From Candidatus Cloacimonadota bacterium (GTDB lineage: Bacteria > Cloacimonadota > Cloacimonadia > Cloacimonadales > Cloacimonadaceae): 64,000 nucleotides of DNA. A model generated the notes under the pieces. It ran no database searches, was not told the origin of the DNA, and saw only the letters and a list, made by a program, of their open reading frames with translations. Shown here piece by piece: positions 55,501 to 63,766 of this stretch. The stretch's first letter is position 1, and every line of letters starts with the position of its first letter. The DNA lies in contig JAJBAV010000009.1 in assembly GCA_020532085.1 (NCBI GenBank), positions 19,386 to 83,385 on the forward strand. Reading direction: 5' to 3'. Position numbers and translations under genes: made by a program.

Positions 55501-55670
55501 AGCGGGCTGGCTTTGGAGTAGCTGGTGGAGATGCTGATGGTGGGCGAGGTTACGTCCGGCATGGCGTCGATGGGCAGCCTGGTGAGGGCCACCCCGCCCA
55601 GGATGATCACGATCAGCGCCACCATGATGGTGGTCACGGGAAAATTGACGGATGTTTGGGCTATCTTCAT
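52569..55670 (-). CDS. RND-family multidrug efflux transporter (AcrB/SwrC-like)
   Basis: A 1033-residue inner-membrane pump with 12 helices: one at the start, then two clusters of helices around large porter domains. 'RLPIDAMPDVTSPTISI' is the hydrophobe/amphiphile efflux signature. Helix 4 has 'GVGQLLDNSIVVLENV', where AcrB has two Asp (VDDAI); here the second is Asn. That Asp-Asn pattern also occurs in SwrC-type RND pumps, so it need not mean loss of proton coupling. The start overlaps the adaptor stop by 4 bases. No TolC gene is adjacent. Confidence 0.93.
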   Translation of the reverse strand: MKIAQTSVNFPVTTIMVALIVIILGGVALTRLPIDAMPDVTSPTISISTSYSKASPLVVEELITRPIEEAVGAVSGVEEISSRSSEGSSSVQVYFAWGTDLDAASNDIRDRLDRILARLPDDASRPSLRKFDLAAMPVVMMGVVSDLDPVTLRTLIDNEIGYRLERVNGVASINVWGGLTREVQINIDPQKLKSLGISMDSVISRIRASNVNQPTGNIYRGNYQITVRVPGVFENLDELRETVIAQKGGTSVSLKEIATVEDASSKETSVVRINGEPGIQISVNKQSGTNTVRVAKGVLKEVENINHSISQVKVVPLVDQSVYISRSINNVASSVVIGGILAVLILLFFLRNFKSTLVISTAIPISIMATFGLLYFNGFTLNLMTIGALALGVGQLLDNSIVVLENVFRHRELGKKPKEAAIVGADEVTSPIIASTLTSVVVFLPMIFMQGMTGLMYRQLAFVVVFALICSLVTALTMVPMLSSKLLSVSTEPKGRKDSLRCRIYHATGRILEGMENVYGKALNWVLDHRGKAVLIAGAALAGAVLLSLAIGSELMPVSDEGEIRVNLDMEAGTRLEVVDAKMKVLEERLKGIDEITHTITQAGSGGWASGSNTGSIRLRLVGKSERSRSDEEIAGEIRKRFAGIPGARIRVRTATSNQMSRFMGGGDRLEIQVRGHDLEESFRLASSIQKSIEAVEGVTDANLSRTAGAPEDLIIIDRTKAAELGLSVQQISSVLETALSGSSAGEFVDEGREYPMLVQIKDADQLPLEQLLDLTVVNSAGQPVVLRNVVRVASSQSSTVIERLNQERMIDISANHTGRNLSAVVRDIQARLDKIPLPLGYSVEIAGDYKQQQESFREMLIGLILAIILIYMVMASQFESIKDPMVVMGSVPFAFIGVALILFLTGTTFNLQSYLGIIMLAGIVVNNSILLVDTTNKLRRNEGMPLREAIENAGRRRLRPILMTAISTVLGLTPLAIGMAEGGETQAPLARAVIGGLLVSTLVSLLFIPVIYSFFEGGWRRKLSKRTEVQDV

Positions 55671-56800
55671 GGTTTGGCTTTACCCTTTTTCTCCGCTCCG
55701 GGCAGAATGATCTCCCGCCCGTCATCCAGCTGGTCCTGGCCCAGGGTAACCACCTCGCCGCTGAGGGCGGGGGAGAGGATCTCCACGTATTTTGTTGTGA
55801 CAATGCCCTTTTCAACCGGAATGAAACTTACTTTGCTGGAGGCTTTGTCCACCAGGAAAACCCCCTCTTCGCCCTTGTGCTTGTAGATGGCGGCGGAGGG
55901 AACCGCCGTGGCCTGCGGTTTGATCTGCCAGGTTATCCGTGCCCGCGCGTACATTCCTGGCTTCAGTTTGAGGCCGGGATTGGCCACTTCGATCTCCACC
56001 CTCGCCTGCCGCGATTCCTCCTTCAGCATCGGCGCCACTCGCGCGATCCTGCCGTTGAATTCCTCTTCCGGCCAGGAATCTGAACTGATGCTGGCGGGCT
56101 GGCCCACCTTCACGCGGGTGTAATCGCTTTCGATAACGTCGATCTCCGCCACCAGGGTGCCTATGTCCAGCACGGAAACCAGGGGCGAGCCCGAATTCAA
56201 TAGCTGGCCGGCGTCGGCAAATCTTTCTCCGATGACCCTCGCAGACCCGCCTCCGCTCCAGTCCGCCTTCACCCGGGTGTTGGCCAGTTGGGTCTCGGCG
56301 GCGTTTTTGCCGGCCAGGGCAACCTGGTATTTGGCTTGTTCGGAGATGTATTGGGCGTTCACGCGGTCGAACTCGCTTTGGGGGATGTAGGATTTGGCCA
56401 AAAGCGTCCGGCTCTGCTCCAGGGCTTTTTCCGCCTCTGCCATCGCGCTGGCTGCCTGCTCCAGATTGGCTTTGGCCTTGTTGAATTCCTGCCGGAAGAT
56501 CACGTCGTCCAGCACCGCGATCACCTGGCCCCGGCTCACGGTGTCGCCTATGTTCACGTTCAGCTGCACCAGCTGCCCGGCCACCTTGGGCGCCAGGATA
56601 TAGCTGTTCGCGGCCCGCAGGTTGCCGCTGAAGGTCGCGCTGTCCTCCAAGTCCATCACTTCCACTGGCGCGGTTTCCACCGCCACCGCCTGGGGTCCGC
56701 CGCCCTGCTGAGCGTCTTTATCCTTGCCGGAGCACAGCCGCCAGGCAAAAAGCAAGCCCAGCAGCGCCACCACGATCACTAGCCAAAGGTATTTCTTCAT
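55667..56800 (-). CDS. RND efflux periplasmic adaptor (membrane fusion protein)
   Basis: About 377 residues. An N-terminal anchor or uncleaved signal (about 4-20) is followed by the lipoyl/barrel-hybrid pieces 'LAPKVAGQLVQLNVNIGDTVSRGQVIAVLDD' and a helical hairpin (about 100-150). The beta-barrel and membrane-proximal domains ('GMYARARITWQI', 'VPSAAIYKHKGEEGVFLV') complete the family layout. A promoter (56835-56862) lies upstream; no strong ribosome site is visible. It bridges the pump to an outer-membrane channel encoded elsewhere. Confidence 0.93.
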   Translation of the reverse strand: MKKYLWLVIVVALLGLLFAWRLCSGKDKDAQQGGGPQAVAVETAPVEVMDLEDSATFSGNLRAANSYILAPKVAGQLVQLNVNIGDTVSRGQVIAVLDDVIFRQEFNKAKANLEQAASAMAEAEKALEQSRTLLAKSYIPQSEFDRVNAQYISEQAKYQVALAGKNAAETQLANTRVKADWSGGGSARVIGERFADAGQLLNSGSPLVSVLDIGTLVAEIDVIESDYTRVKVGQPASISSDSWPEEEFNGRIARVAPMLKEESRQARVEIEVANPGLKLKPGMYARARITWQIKPQATAVPSAAIYKHKGEEGVFLVDKASSKVSFIPVEKGIVTTKYVEILSPALSGEVVTLGQDQLDDGREIILPGAEKKGKAKP

Positions 56801-56834
56801 CGTTCGTTACCACTATCTGATTATTTTACAATTT

Positions 56835-56862
56835 ATTAAGATCCTAAACATCCAAATGTCAA
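56835..56862 (-). promoter_or_regulatory. Putative promoter of the RND operon
   Basis: Minus strand: TTGACA (56862-56857), 16-bp spacer, CTTAAT (56840-56835), four of six matches at -10. The gap 56801-57137 also holds a hairpin repeat and a divergent promoter. Confidence 0.6.
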
Positions 56863-56945
56863 CCTGCGTCTCAGGTCAAGTAAAAGTTTGGTCGCTGCTG
56901 GAGGATGCCGATCCTCCGCAGTTTGGCCTGAAGAGCCAGCCTTCA

Positions 56946-56990
56946 TGTCATTCCGGGACCCCGGCGTTGAAACGCCACCCCGGAATGACA
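56946..56990. repeat. TGTCATTCCGG hairpin repeat, copy 4 (best preserved)
   Basis: TGTCATTCCGG at 56946-56956 pairs perfectly with CCGGAATGACA at 56980-56990. The tip GGCGTT/AACGCC has a 2-base loop. Confidence 0.92.
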
Positions 56991-57038
56991 GCCTGGTTCA
57001 TCCCCGGTCCATTCTTTTTCCGCATCCGCATATATTGC

Positions 57039-57068
57039 TTGACAGATTCCTCCCACGGCTCAGATAGT
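57039..57068 (+). promoter_or_regulatory. Putative promoter of the propeller-like gene
   Basis: TTGACA at 57039-57044, an 18-bp spacer and GATAGT at 57063-57068. A leader of about 60 bases ends with AGGAG before the ATG at 57138. Confidence 0.6.
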
Positions 57069-57137
57069 TTACCAGCGTGTTCGCCTGAAAGATTCACTCC
57101 GTTGGATAGATAAATCATCACATACAGGAGATCCAGA

Positions 57138-59927
57138 ATGAAACACAGAATCCTCATTTTTTGCCTGCTCGCCCTGGCCGCCCTTGCCGGCGCGGCTACG
57201 CTCTGCCCGGACACGGGTGAAGAGATCCCCTCCCTCACCAGGCACAATCCCTTTTACCAGCCTGACGTCCTCGAGGCTTTGTCATCCCAGCGCGGCGTGA
57301 ACGAATGGACCGGCTCCGGCCCCTGGGGTGGGAACGTGCGCGGCCTGGCCACCGATCCGGCCAACCCCCTGCGTGTCTTCGCCGCCTGCGGTTCCAGCCT
57401 CACCGCCGTGGAAGGCGGGGTGTACATGAGCCTGGACGGCGGCCTGAACTGGGAGCCCGCTCCCCTGCCCCGCAAGCAGTACAACGCCGTGGCGGCTTCA
57501 CCTTCCCAGCCCGGCACCTTTTACGCCGGTGCCCGCAACGGCCTCTATAAAAGCGTGGACAACGGCCTCACCTGGAATGTGGCCGCCCTGTCCAGTGCCT
57601 ACATCCTTGGAGTGGGGGTGAAGGCCAACGACGGCAACACCATCGTGGTGGGAAAATCCGGCAACGTGGGGATCGAGGTTTCCACGGACGGCGGCAACAG
57701 CTTTGCCCAGGTGGGCGTGAACGGCGGTTTCATGCGGATGTTCACCTCTTCAGCGGCCAATCCGGAGAGGATGTTCGTGGTGATGGGCTCCGCCGCCGCT
57801 TCGGTGATGACCAGCGTGAACAATGGCCAGACCTGGACTCCCTGGGGTCCCGCCGGCGACGGCTGGGGCATGTACATTTCGCCCACGGACAGCCTGTTCA
57901 GCCTGGTCGCCCACGCCAGCGGCATCTACCGTACCACGGACGGCGGCGCCAACTGGACCCTCGCGGCTTCCGGCACTTACCGCGGCGTCACCGGATTCAA
58001 CGGGATTTATTATGCCACCTCGAACAGCGGGGGAGTGGAGAAAAGCAACGACGGCGGCCTCACCTGGACCCCCGTCTCACCCCAGGTCCCGCAATCCAAC
58101 TGGCAATCAGCCACCTCGTCGGGCGCCGGGGCGCTGCTGGGACACTGGGGCGGGATCTTCCGCGCCAGCGGCTACAATGATCCCGTGCCGGCCTCCCACA
58201 CTGGCCTGAACCTCGCCCTGGTGCACGGCCTGGCCTACTATTCGGACACCAATGAGCTTTGGGGTGGAACCGAGGGCAGCGGCCTCTATCGCAGCACCGA
58301 TGGCGGCGTTACCTGGGATCAGATGGTGAACGGCTTGAACAACTGGATGATCTACGAACTTGCCCCCACCAACCACCAGTATTACCAGTCCGGCCGGATG
58401 CTGGCCGGCACCCTCGACGGCGCCTATACCTCCCTGGATGGCGGCCAGACCTGGAGCTATGTCTATTACCAGGGCACGCAGGTCTCGGCCTGCGAAGTGC
58501 ATCCCACCGATCCCGACAAGTTCTGGCTGGGTTCCGCCACCGGCGAGATCCGCTACACCGACGACGGCGGCCAATCCTGGACCGTTGCCACAGGCGGGAT
58601 GTGGGGATTCGCCCCCAGATTGAAGCTGGGACGCGGTCCTTCAGGCAATCTGCGCCTCTTCCTTTCCTATCAGGGCAGCGCCACTGCCATCTGGTATTCC
58701 GACGACGGCTTCACCTTCACCTCCTCCACCGGCATGGAAAGCACCACCTATCAGCCCATGGTGTCCATCCGGCCTGGCTTTGGCACCCAGCCCCAGATCA
58801 TCTACGCCTCCTCCAATTCCGGGGTGTACAAATCCACAGATGGCGGCGCCACCTACACTCTGGCGGGAATGCCCGGATTCAGCTGGAGTGTCCTGAGCGG
58901 GCCGGGCCAGCAGGTGATCTCCGGCAAGGACAACGGCCTGAGCTACAGCACGGATGAAGGTGCCACCTCCACTTCCCTCACCCAGAACCTGAGCTCAAAC
59001 GCCACCATTTGGCAAATGGCCTGGGGCTCCAGCACCAATCAGGTGTACATCGCCCTGCGGACCCGGGGTGTGATGGAGAGCCGCTTCAGCGCCACCGACT
59101 ACGGCTTTCCCACAGACCTCACCGCCATCCCCAACGATCAATCGGTGATCCTGACCTGGACCCCCGTGTCGCAACAGCCGGCTCCAACTGCCTATTGCAT
59201 CTGGCGCGACGGCTATCCGGTGGCCCAAGTGCCGGCGGGTCTTTCCACCTTCACGGATTCCAGCCTGCTCAACGGCCAGGCCTATAGGTACTTCGTCTCC
59301 GCCGTCTATGCGGACAACATCCAAACCTCACCCACCCAGATCGTCACCGTCGTTCCGGCCATCCCCACGCATCCGCCGGTGATCGAGTTCACGGCTACGG
59401 TCCAGGGCCAGTCCGTCGTGCTCAATTGGGTCGCCCCGGACGCCGGACAGATCGGCTACAAGCTTTACCGTGAAGGCGAACTGCTTATCGAGATCACCGA
59501 TCCTGACGTGGATGGTCACATCGACATGTACCTTTCGCCCGGAACTTATGCTTATACCATAACGGTCACCTACATCACCGGGGATTCCGCTCCGACCCAG
59601 GTTTACGCCACCATCACCGTCGCCAACGAGGATCCCGGCGCTCCCGCCCTGGCCACCGCGCTGCGGGGCAATTACCCCAATCCTTTCAAACCCAGCACCA
59701 GCGTCAGTTTCACCCTCAAGGACGCCGCGCCCGTTACCCTGGAAATCTACGACCTCAAGGGCCGCAAAGTGAAAACCCTGGCCCAGGGCGAGTTCGCCTC
59801 CGGCCTCCATAGCCTGGTCTGGGACGGCACCGACGACTCCGGAACGACCGTGGCCAGTGGCCTCTACCTATATCGGATGAACTCCGGCAGTTACAGCGCC
59901 TCCCGCAAAATGCTGCTGCTGAAATAA
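57138..59927 (+). CDS. Secreted BNR/Ycf48-like propeller protein with C-terminal sorting-type tail
   Basis: A 929-residue protein with a signal peptide (about 1-19). Many sialidase-type Asp boxes occur: 'SLDGGLNWEP', 'SVDNGLTWNV', 'STDGGNSFAQ', 'TTDGGANWTL', 'SNDGGLTWTP', 'STDGGVTWDQ', 'SLDGGQTWSY', 'TDDGGQSWTV', 'STDGGATYTL'. This gives one or two beta-propellers like Ycf48 or VPS10 domains (about 35-640). Two Fn3-like domains follow (about 650-840), then the tail 'NYPNPFKPSTSVSF', 'IYDLKGRKVKTL', 'WDGTDDSGT'. No catalytic sialidase set is visible, so binding rather than hydrolysis is likely. A terminator follows. Confidence 0.88.
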   Translation: MKHRILIFCLLALAALAGAATLCPDTGEEIPSLTRHNPFYQPDVLEALSSQRGVNEWTGSGPWGGNVRGLATDPANPLRVFAACGSSLTAVEGGVYMSLDGGLNWEPAPLPRKQYNAVAASPSQPGTFYAGARNGLYKSVDNGLTWNVAALSSAYILGVGVKANDGNTIVVGKSGNVGIEVSTDGGNSFAQVGVNGGFMRMFTSSAANPERMFVVMGSAAASVMTSVNNGQTWTPWGPAGDGWGMYISPTDSLFSLVAHASGIYRTTDGGANWTLAASGTYRGVTGFNGIYYATSNSGGVEKSNDGGLTWTPVSPQVPQSNWQSATSSGAGALLGHWGGIFRASGYNDPVPASHTGLNLALVHGLAYYSDTNELWGGTEGSGLYRSTDGGVTWDQMVNGLNNWMIYELAPTNHQYYQSGRMLAGTLDGAYTSLDGGQTWSYVYYQGTQVSACEVHPTDPDKFWLGSATGEIRYTDDGGQSWTVATGGMWGFAPRLKLGRGPSGNLRLFLSYQGSATAIWYSDDGFTFTSSTGMESTTYQPMVSIRPGFGTQPQIIYASSNSGVYKSTDGGATYTLAGMPGFSWSVLSGPGQQVISGKDNGLSYSTDEGATSTSLTQNLSSNATIWQMAWGSSTNQVYIALRTRGVMESRFSATDYGFPTDLTAIPNDQSVILTWTPVSQQPAPTAYCIWRDGYPVAQVPAGLSTFTDSSLLNGQAYRYFVSAVYADNIQTSPTQIVTVVPAIPTHPPVIEFTATVQGQSVVLNWVAPDAGQIGYKLYREGELLIEITDPDVDGHIDMYLSPGTYAYTITVTYITGDSAPTQVYATITVANEDPGAPALATALRGNYPNPFKPSTSVSFTLKDAAPVTLEIYDLKGRKVKTLAQGEFASGLHSLVWDGTDDSGTTVASGLYLYRMNSGSYSASRKMLLLK

Positions 59928-59953
59928 GCTCCCCAGCCCTGCCATATTGATCA

Positions 59954-59981
59954 CCCCGGGTTCCCCGCCCGGGGTTTTCTT
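59954..59981 (+). terminator. Intrinsic terminator after the propeller-like gene
   Basis: CCCCGGG (59954-59960) and CCCGGGG (59968-59974) form a 7-bp stem with a 7-base loop, followed by TTTTCTT. Confidence 0.9.
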
Positions 59982-60112
59982 CGTTTGGCTGTCGTGAATG
60001 GCCACCCCGCCACTCCGCCACACCCCCTTCATTCCAGATCCATCCCTTTATCCGCGTTGATCCGTGTTTTTTTCTGCGTGGATCTGCGTGAACACTATTT
60101 TAACTCGTGTAA

Positions 60113-60952
60113 TTAGTGGACCCCAAACCCCGGAAAACCAGCCACTTTTCCGATCACATCCCTGCTTTCCTTCAGGCCAGTGATCAGCACCCAATCGTGA
60201 AACATTCCCGGATATTCATAAAAGCAGATCTCGACCCCGTGTTCCTCCGCCACTTGCCGAAGCTTCAGGGCGTCCGCGTGCAGAAGGTCGTGGGTGCCGG
60301 TGAAGACCGAGATCCTGCCCAAGCCGGCCAGATCGCCATGGACGGGGCTCACCCGGAAATCCGTGGTCTCCAGGCCTCCCGTGAAGGCTTTGCCCGCGAA
60401 TTTCAGTTCTTTTATGCTCAGAATTTTGTCCTTGCGGTCAAATCTGCTAAGGTCGGGGTTGTCCATGCTCACATCCAGCCAGGGGGAAAAGAGGATGATC
60501 GCTTCCGGTTGCCGGCCGCCCTCATTCCTGATCTTCTGCGCGAAACCCAGGGCCAGTCCGCCGCCTGCCGAATCCCCCATGAAAACCAGTCTCTGGCCGG
60601 GATGGCGGGAGATTAGCTCCGCGCGAACCTCGTCCAGCCAGCCGTAAACGTCTTCGCAGTCAGCTTCCGGGGCCAGCGGGTAGTCTGGCAATATAAAGGT
60701 GGATTTGGTGGCGCGGATGAGTTTATTCACCAGCCGCCAGTGCATCCGGGTGAGATTGGCGAAATGGGCCCCGCCATGCAGGAACAGCACCAAAGTCTCA
60801 GCGGGGTTGTTTTTGGGACAGAGCGTCCACACCCGGCGCTGGCGTATGCGAACAACTTTCACCTCACATTCCCTGAGCAGCGATCGTGGCAGGCCGGCAG
60901 CCTTCATGCCACTTTTGCGGTTGATGAGTGTTTTCAGGGTCACCCTCTTCAT
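60113..60952 (-). CDS. Alpha/beta hydrolase, HSL-type esterase
   Basis: About 279 residues. 'LVLFLHGGAHFANL' is the oxyanion-hole HGG motif of hormone-sensitive-lipase-type esterases, and 'LVFMGDSAGGGLALG' carries the nucleophile Ser. 'FTGTHDLLHADALKL' has the Asp, and 'YEYPGMFHDWVL' the His. So the triad is complete. I favour the ATG at 60952. A GTG at 61108 would overlap the upstream gene by 4 bases (GTGA) and add 52 Pro/Gly-rich residues, which is less likely but possible. Substrate unknown; an acyl ester is expected. Confidence 0.9.
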   Translation of the reverse strand: MKRVTLKTLINRKSGMKAAGLPRSLLRECEVKVVRIRQRRVWTLCPKNNPAETLVLFLHGGAHFANLTRMHWRLVNKLIRATKSTFILPDYPLAPEADCEDVYGWLDEVRAELISRHPGQRLVFMGDSAGGGLALGFAQKIRNEGGRQPEAIILFSPWLDVSMDNPDLSRFDRKDKILSIKELKFAGKAFTGGLETTDFRVSPVHGDLAGLGRISVFTGTHDLLHADALKLRQVAEEHGVEICFYEYPGMFHDWVLITGLKESRDVIGKVAGFPGFGVH

Positions 60953-61104
60953 CCCCAGGAGGCCCAGGCTCAGCTGGATACACCGGGAACCGGCTCCGGG
61001 ACAGGCCTGATGCCGGTATCTGAAACCCGCGCTTGGTTCAGCGTCACGGGGAGGGATGGTTTCGTCTACTCCGCCGCCCGGAAGCGGGGGTATGTTCGCG
61101 GCGT

Positions 61105-62136
61105 TCACGATGGCGTCGCCGGTGAAGCTGGCAATGCTGCCGCGCCTGAGGCTATCTGGAATTTGGAAATCACCGCGGCGAACAGCTCAGGTTTTTTCAG
61201 GCTGGCGATCCACTCCGTGGGGATGGCCTCATATCCGTAGTGCAGGGCGGCCAGCCCGCCGGTGATGGCGCCGGTGGTGTCCGCGTCGTCCCCCAGGTTC
61301 ACCGCTTTCAAAACCGCTGCGGCAAAGTCATCCGTGGTCAGCAAACACCAGATGCTCGCTTCCAGGCTGGCCACCACGTAGCCGCCGGAATCGATCTCCG
61401 CCTCTGCCAGGCTGGCCAGGCCGGGCTCCAGCAATCGGTTCAGGGCCTGGAACTCCTTGGTGTGGCAGGCCAGGCGGGTCATCAGTTCAGCGGTATCAGT
61501 TCGGGCTTGTTCATAGGCCAGGAACTTGTCGGTCCCGCCGCTGATCCCTTCCGCCATGTTCAGGTAAAGGAAGCAGCACAGGGCGGACCTGATGTGCGGA
61601 TGGGTGAGGTTTCCGGCTTGGCGGACAAGCCTGAACTGCTCTTCGGGGTCTTTTCCGCTGATCGCCACAACCAGGGGCAGGATGCGCATCAGGCTGCCGT
61701 TGCCGTTGCTGTATTCGTCGGAATCATCGGCCAGGTCTTCCAGCCGGTCGGTTTCGCCCGCCCTAAGGATCTTCCGGAGGTCGGCCAGCCTCCTTGTGGT
61801 CTGGATCCCCACGTCGAAAGCGCGGTCGCGGGCCGACATGTAACCCTGGTCCAGCCAGGCGAGGAACCTCCGGGCCTGGTCCTGGAGGTCAAAGCCCTTC
61901 GCCAGGCTTTCCGCCAAACACAGCGTCAGCGAGGTGTCATCGGACCATAGCCCCCTCAGTTCTTCGCCCCAGGAGCGGATCTGCCCGCCCTCTCCGCGGA
62001 AATCGCCCATTCCCACCACTGGCCTTGCCTCGCGCTCGGACCTTGGCTCAAACTGGGCGGGAAAGCCCAACGCGTCGCCCACCGCCACCCCGGTCAGGAT
62101 GGCCCGCATCAATTCAGAGCTGTTCGCCTGTTTCAC
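61105..62136 (-). CDS. ADP-ribosylglycohydrolase family protein (DraG-like)
   Basis: About 343 residues, GTG start at 62136 with AGGAG upstream. The fold motifs are 'TGVAVGDALGFPAQF', 'SDDTSLTLCLAESL' (metal Asp pair), 'NGNGSLMRILPLVV' and 'NLGDDADTTGAITGGLAAL' (second metal cluster). All metal ligands expected for an active enzyme seem present. Family members remove ADP-ribose from Arg or other groups on proteins, or act on ADP-ribosylated small molecules and DNA. No ADP-ribosyltransferase gene is in the window. Its stop touches a possible GTG start of the esterase gene. Confidence 0.92.
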   Translation of the reverse strand: MKQANSSELMRAILTGVAVGDALGFPAQFEPRSEREARPVVGMGDFRGEGGQIRSWGEELRGLWSDDTSLTLCLAESLAKGFDLQDQARRFLAWLDQGYMSARDRAFDVGIQTTRRLADLRKILRAGETDRLEDLADDSDEYSNGNGSLMRILPLVVAISGKDPEEQFRLVRQAGNLTHPHIRSALCCFLYLNMAEGISGGTDKFLAYEQARTDTAELMTRLACHTKEFQALNRLLEPGLASLAEAEIDSGGYVVASLEASIWCLLTTDDFAAAVLKAVNLGDDADTTGAITGGLAALHYGYEAIPTEWIASLKKPELFAAVISKFQIASGAAALPASPATPS

Positions 62137-62260
62137 ATTGATCTCCTGTGTCAACCCTTGCCGGCATGTCAATTTCAGCCCGAGCGCGCCGGCTTTCTCG
62201 CTATGGAGCATGGCTGTTCCCAAAATGAAGTGAATCTGGTGATACTCCGGGGGGTATTCT

Positions 62261-63454
62261 TCAGCGCATCGCGCTTCTGAGCAGTTCCACCAGCCTGGGG
62301 TCGGTTTCGGGATAATCCAGAGCGTAATCCAGCGGGGTCCTGCCCTCGAACCGCAGGAAGGGACTGGCTCCCAGCCCGATCAGCGCTTTGGCTCCCTCGA
62401 AATCGTTTTGCATGGTGCAGGCTATCAGGGAGGTCTTGCCTTCGCTGTCACGGGCATTCACATCCACCCTGGACACCAGCATGTCAAATATGGCTTTGTA
62501 GCTATCGGGATCGTAGGTCATCCCCAGTTCGGATACCTCGTAGCCTTCGACCAGCAGCAGGCCAGGATCGAACAACCTCACCTCCATCTCCGGGATCTCC
62601 CAGGCATAAAAACTGTCCACACCGCCGGCGGCGATCACCAGGTCGGAGGCGTTTACAGCCACTCCGGCCGTGTTCACCAGATAATCCACGATATCCGCTG
62701 CCCCGGCGGCTATGGCATAATCCAGCATGCCGGCCGGATCGCAAAACTTAATCTTTCGTTCTACTATTTGGCGCACCATGTCCAGACAGCCGTTGGCGGC
62801 CGCGTATGCGCCCGGGTCCCGGTCGGAATAGTCCTCTGCGGCATCCTCATAACGCCCGTAATTGTCGAGCAGCCATTCCAGCACCTCCACGTTGTCGTGG
62901 ACGGTAGCATAGATGGCGGCGGTGCGCCACTTCCAATCTCTGTAGATGAGGTCTGTGTGCTCGCGCACCTTGGCCACCACATCTTGATTGCCCCTGCATT
63001 CCGCGGCATAGAAAAGGGCGATCCGCTCCCATTGGTCCCAGTGAATGCAGTTGGCGTCACGGTCCAGCAGCAGATGTGCGATTTCGCCGTTGTTGCTGAA
63101 CAGCGCGGCCTGCAAAGCGCTCACCCCGGAGGGGCTGAGGGCGGCGTTTGGGTTGGCATCGCGCTCCAGCAGGACGCGCACCACCTCGGTGTTGCCCAGA
63201 TAGGCGTGTTTGATCAGTTCCCAATCGTATGTGCGGTAATCCAGGCTTTTCACATAGGCCAAAGCGTCCTCGATCCGGTACTCATCGGGCGTGGCCGGCC
63301 TCAGAACGACATCCTCACTCTGTCTGGGTTTTTCCTTAACTTCCGTCTTGCTCTTGCTGTCCCCCTCCAGGGGAACAGGCTTGATGTACTCAAGGTCAAA
63401 CGCGGAAACTGTTGCCAGCAGAGCCAATAAAACCAAAATCAGCGTAAGCTTCAT
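62261..63454 (-). CDS. Secreted ankyrin-repeat protein
   Basis: About 397 residues. The signal peptide covers about 1-18 ('MKLTLILVLLALLATVSAFD'). Ankyrin-like repeats begin at about 75: 'DWELIKHAYLGNTEVVRVLL', 'VSALQAALFSNNGEIAHLLL', 'TAAIYATVHDNVEVLEWLLD', then 'NGCLDMVRQIVE' and, after a less regular stretch, 'EGKTSLIACTMQNDFEGAKAL' and 'GRTPLDYALDYPE'. Secretion of an ankyrin protein is uncommon in free-living bacteria. It may be a periplasmic or exported interaction module. AAGGAG precedes the ATG. No tail motif is present. Confidence 0.87.
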   Translation of the reverse strand: MKLTLILVLLALLATVSAFDLEYIKPVPLEGDSKSKTEVKEKPRQSEDVVLRPATPDEYRIEDALAYVKSLDYRTYDWELIKHAYLGNTEVVRVLLERDANPNAALSPSGVSALQAALFSNNGEIAHLLLDRDANCIHWDQWERIALFYAAECRGNQDVVAKVREHTDLIYRDWKWRTAAIYATVHDNVEVLEWLLDNYGRYEDAAEDYSDRDPGAYAAANGCLDMVRQIVERKIKFCDPAGMLDYAIAAGAADIVDYLVNTAGVAVNASDLVIAAGGVDSFYAWEIPEMEVRLFDPGLLLVEGYEVSELGMTYDPDSYKAIFDMLVSRVDVNARDSEGKTSLIACTMQNDFEGAKALIGLGASPFLRFEGRTPLDYALDYPETDPRLVELLRSAMR

Positions 63455-63598
63455 GATCATCTCCTTTGCCGTTTTCCGGGCGGGACCTGCTGCAGACTGG
63501 ACCAACCCGGTGGCGTCATTGTCTTGGATCTCCATCCAGAATGTCAATCGTTTTTTTCTCATCGCCCCGTCTGTTCTCCCCTGAAGCGCCACGCCGCT

Positions 63599-63640
63599 TG
63601 TCATTCCGGGGAAAGGGCTTCAGCCCTTGGGACCCTAGGA
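63599..63640. repeat. TGTCATTCCGG hairpin repeat, copy 5 (right arm degraded)
   Basis: TGTCATTCCGG left arm and a perfect 7-bp tip AAGGGCT/AGCCCTT with a TC loop; the right outer arm reads GGGACCCTAGG and no longer pairs fully. Confidence 0.7.
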
Positions 63641-63766
63641 TAAGATCGTAACGGTGGTTTCAGTAATCAACATAGCCCTGCCTTATGCTCTTTTCTCTGG
63701 GTCTCCGTGTCTCCGTGTCTCCGGGTTGATGATTCTTTGTTAAACCTTGCTTGTCAGCTTCCTGTC

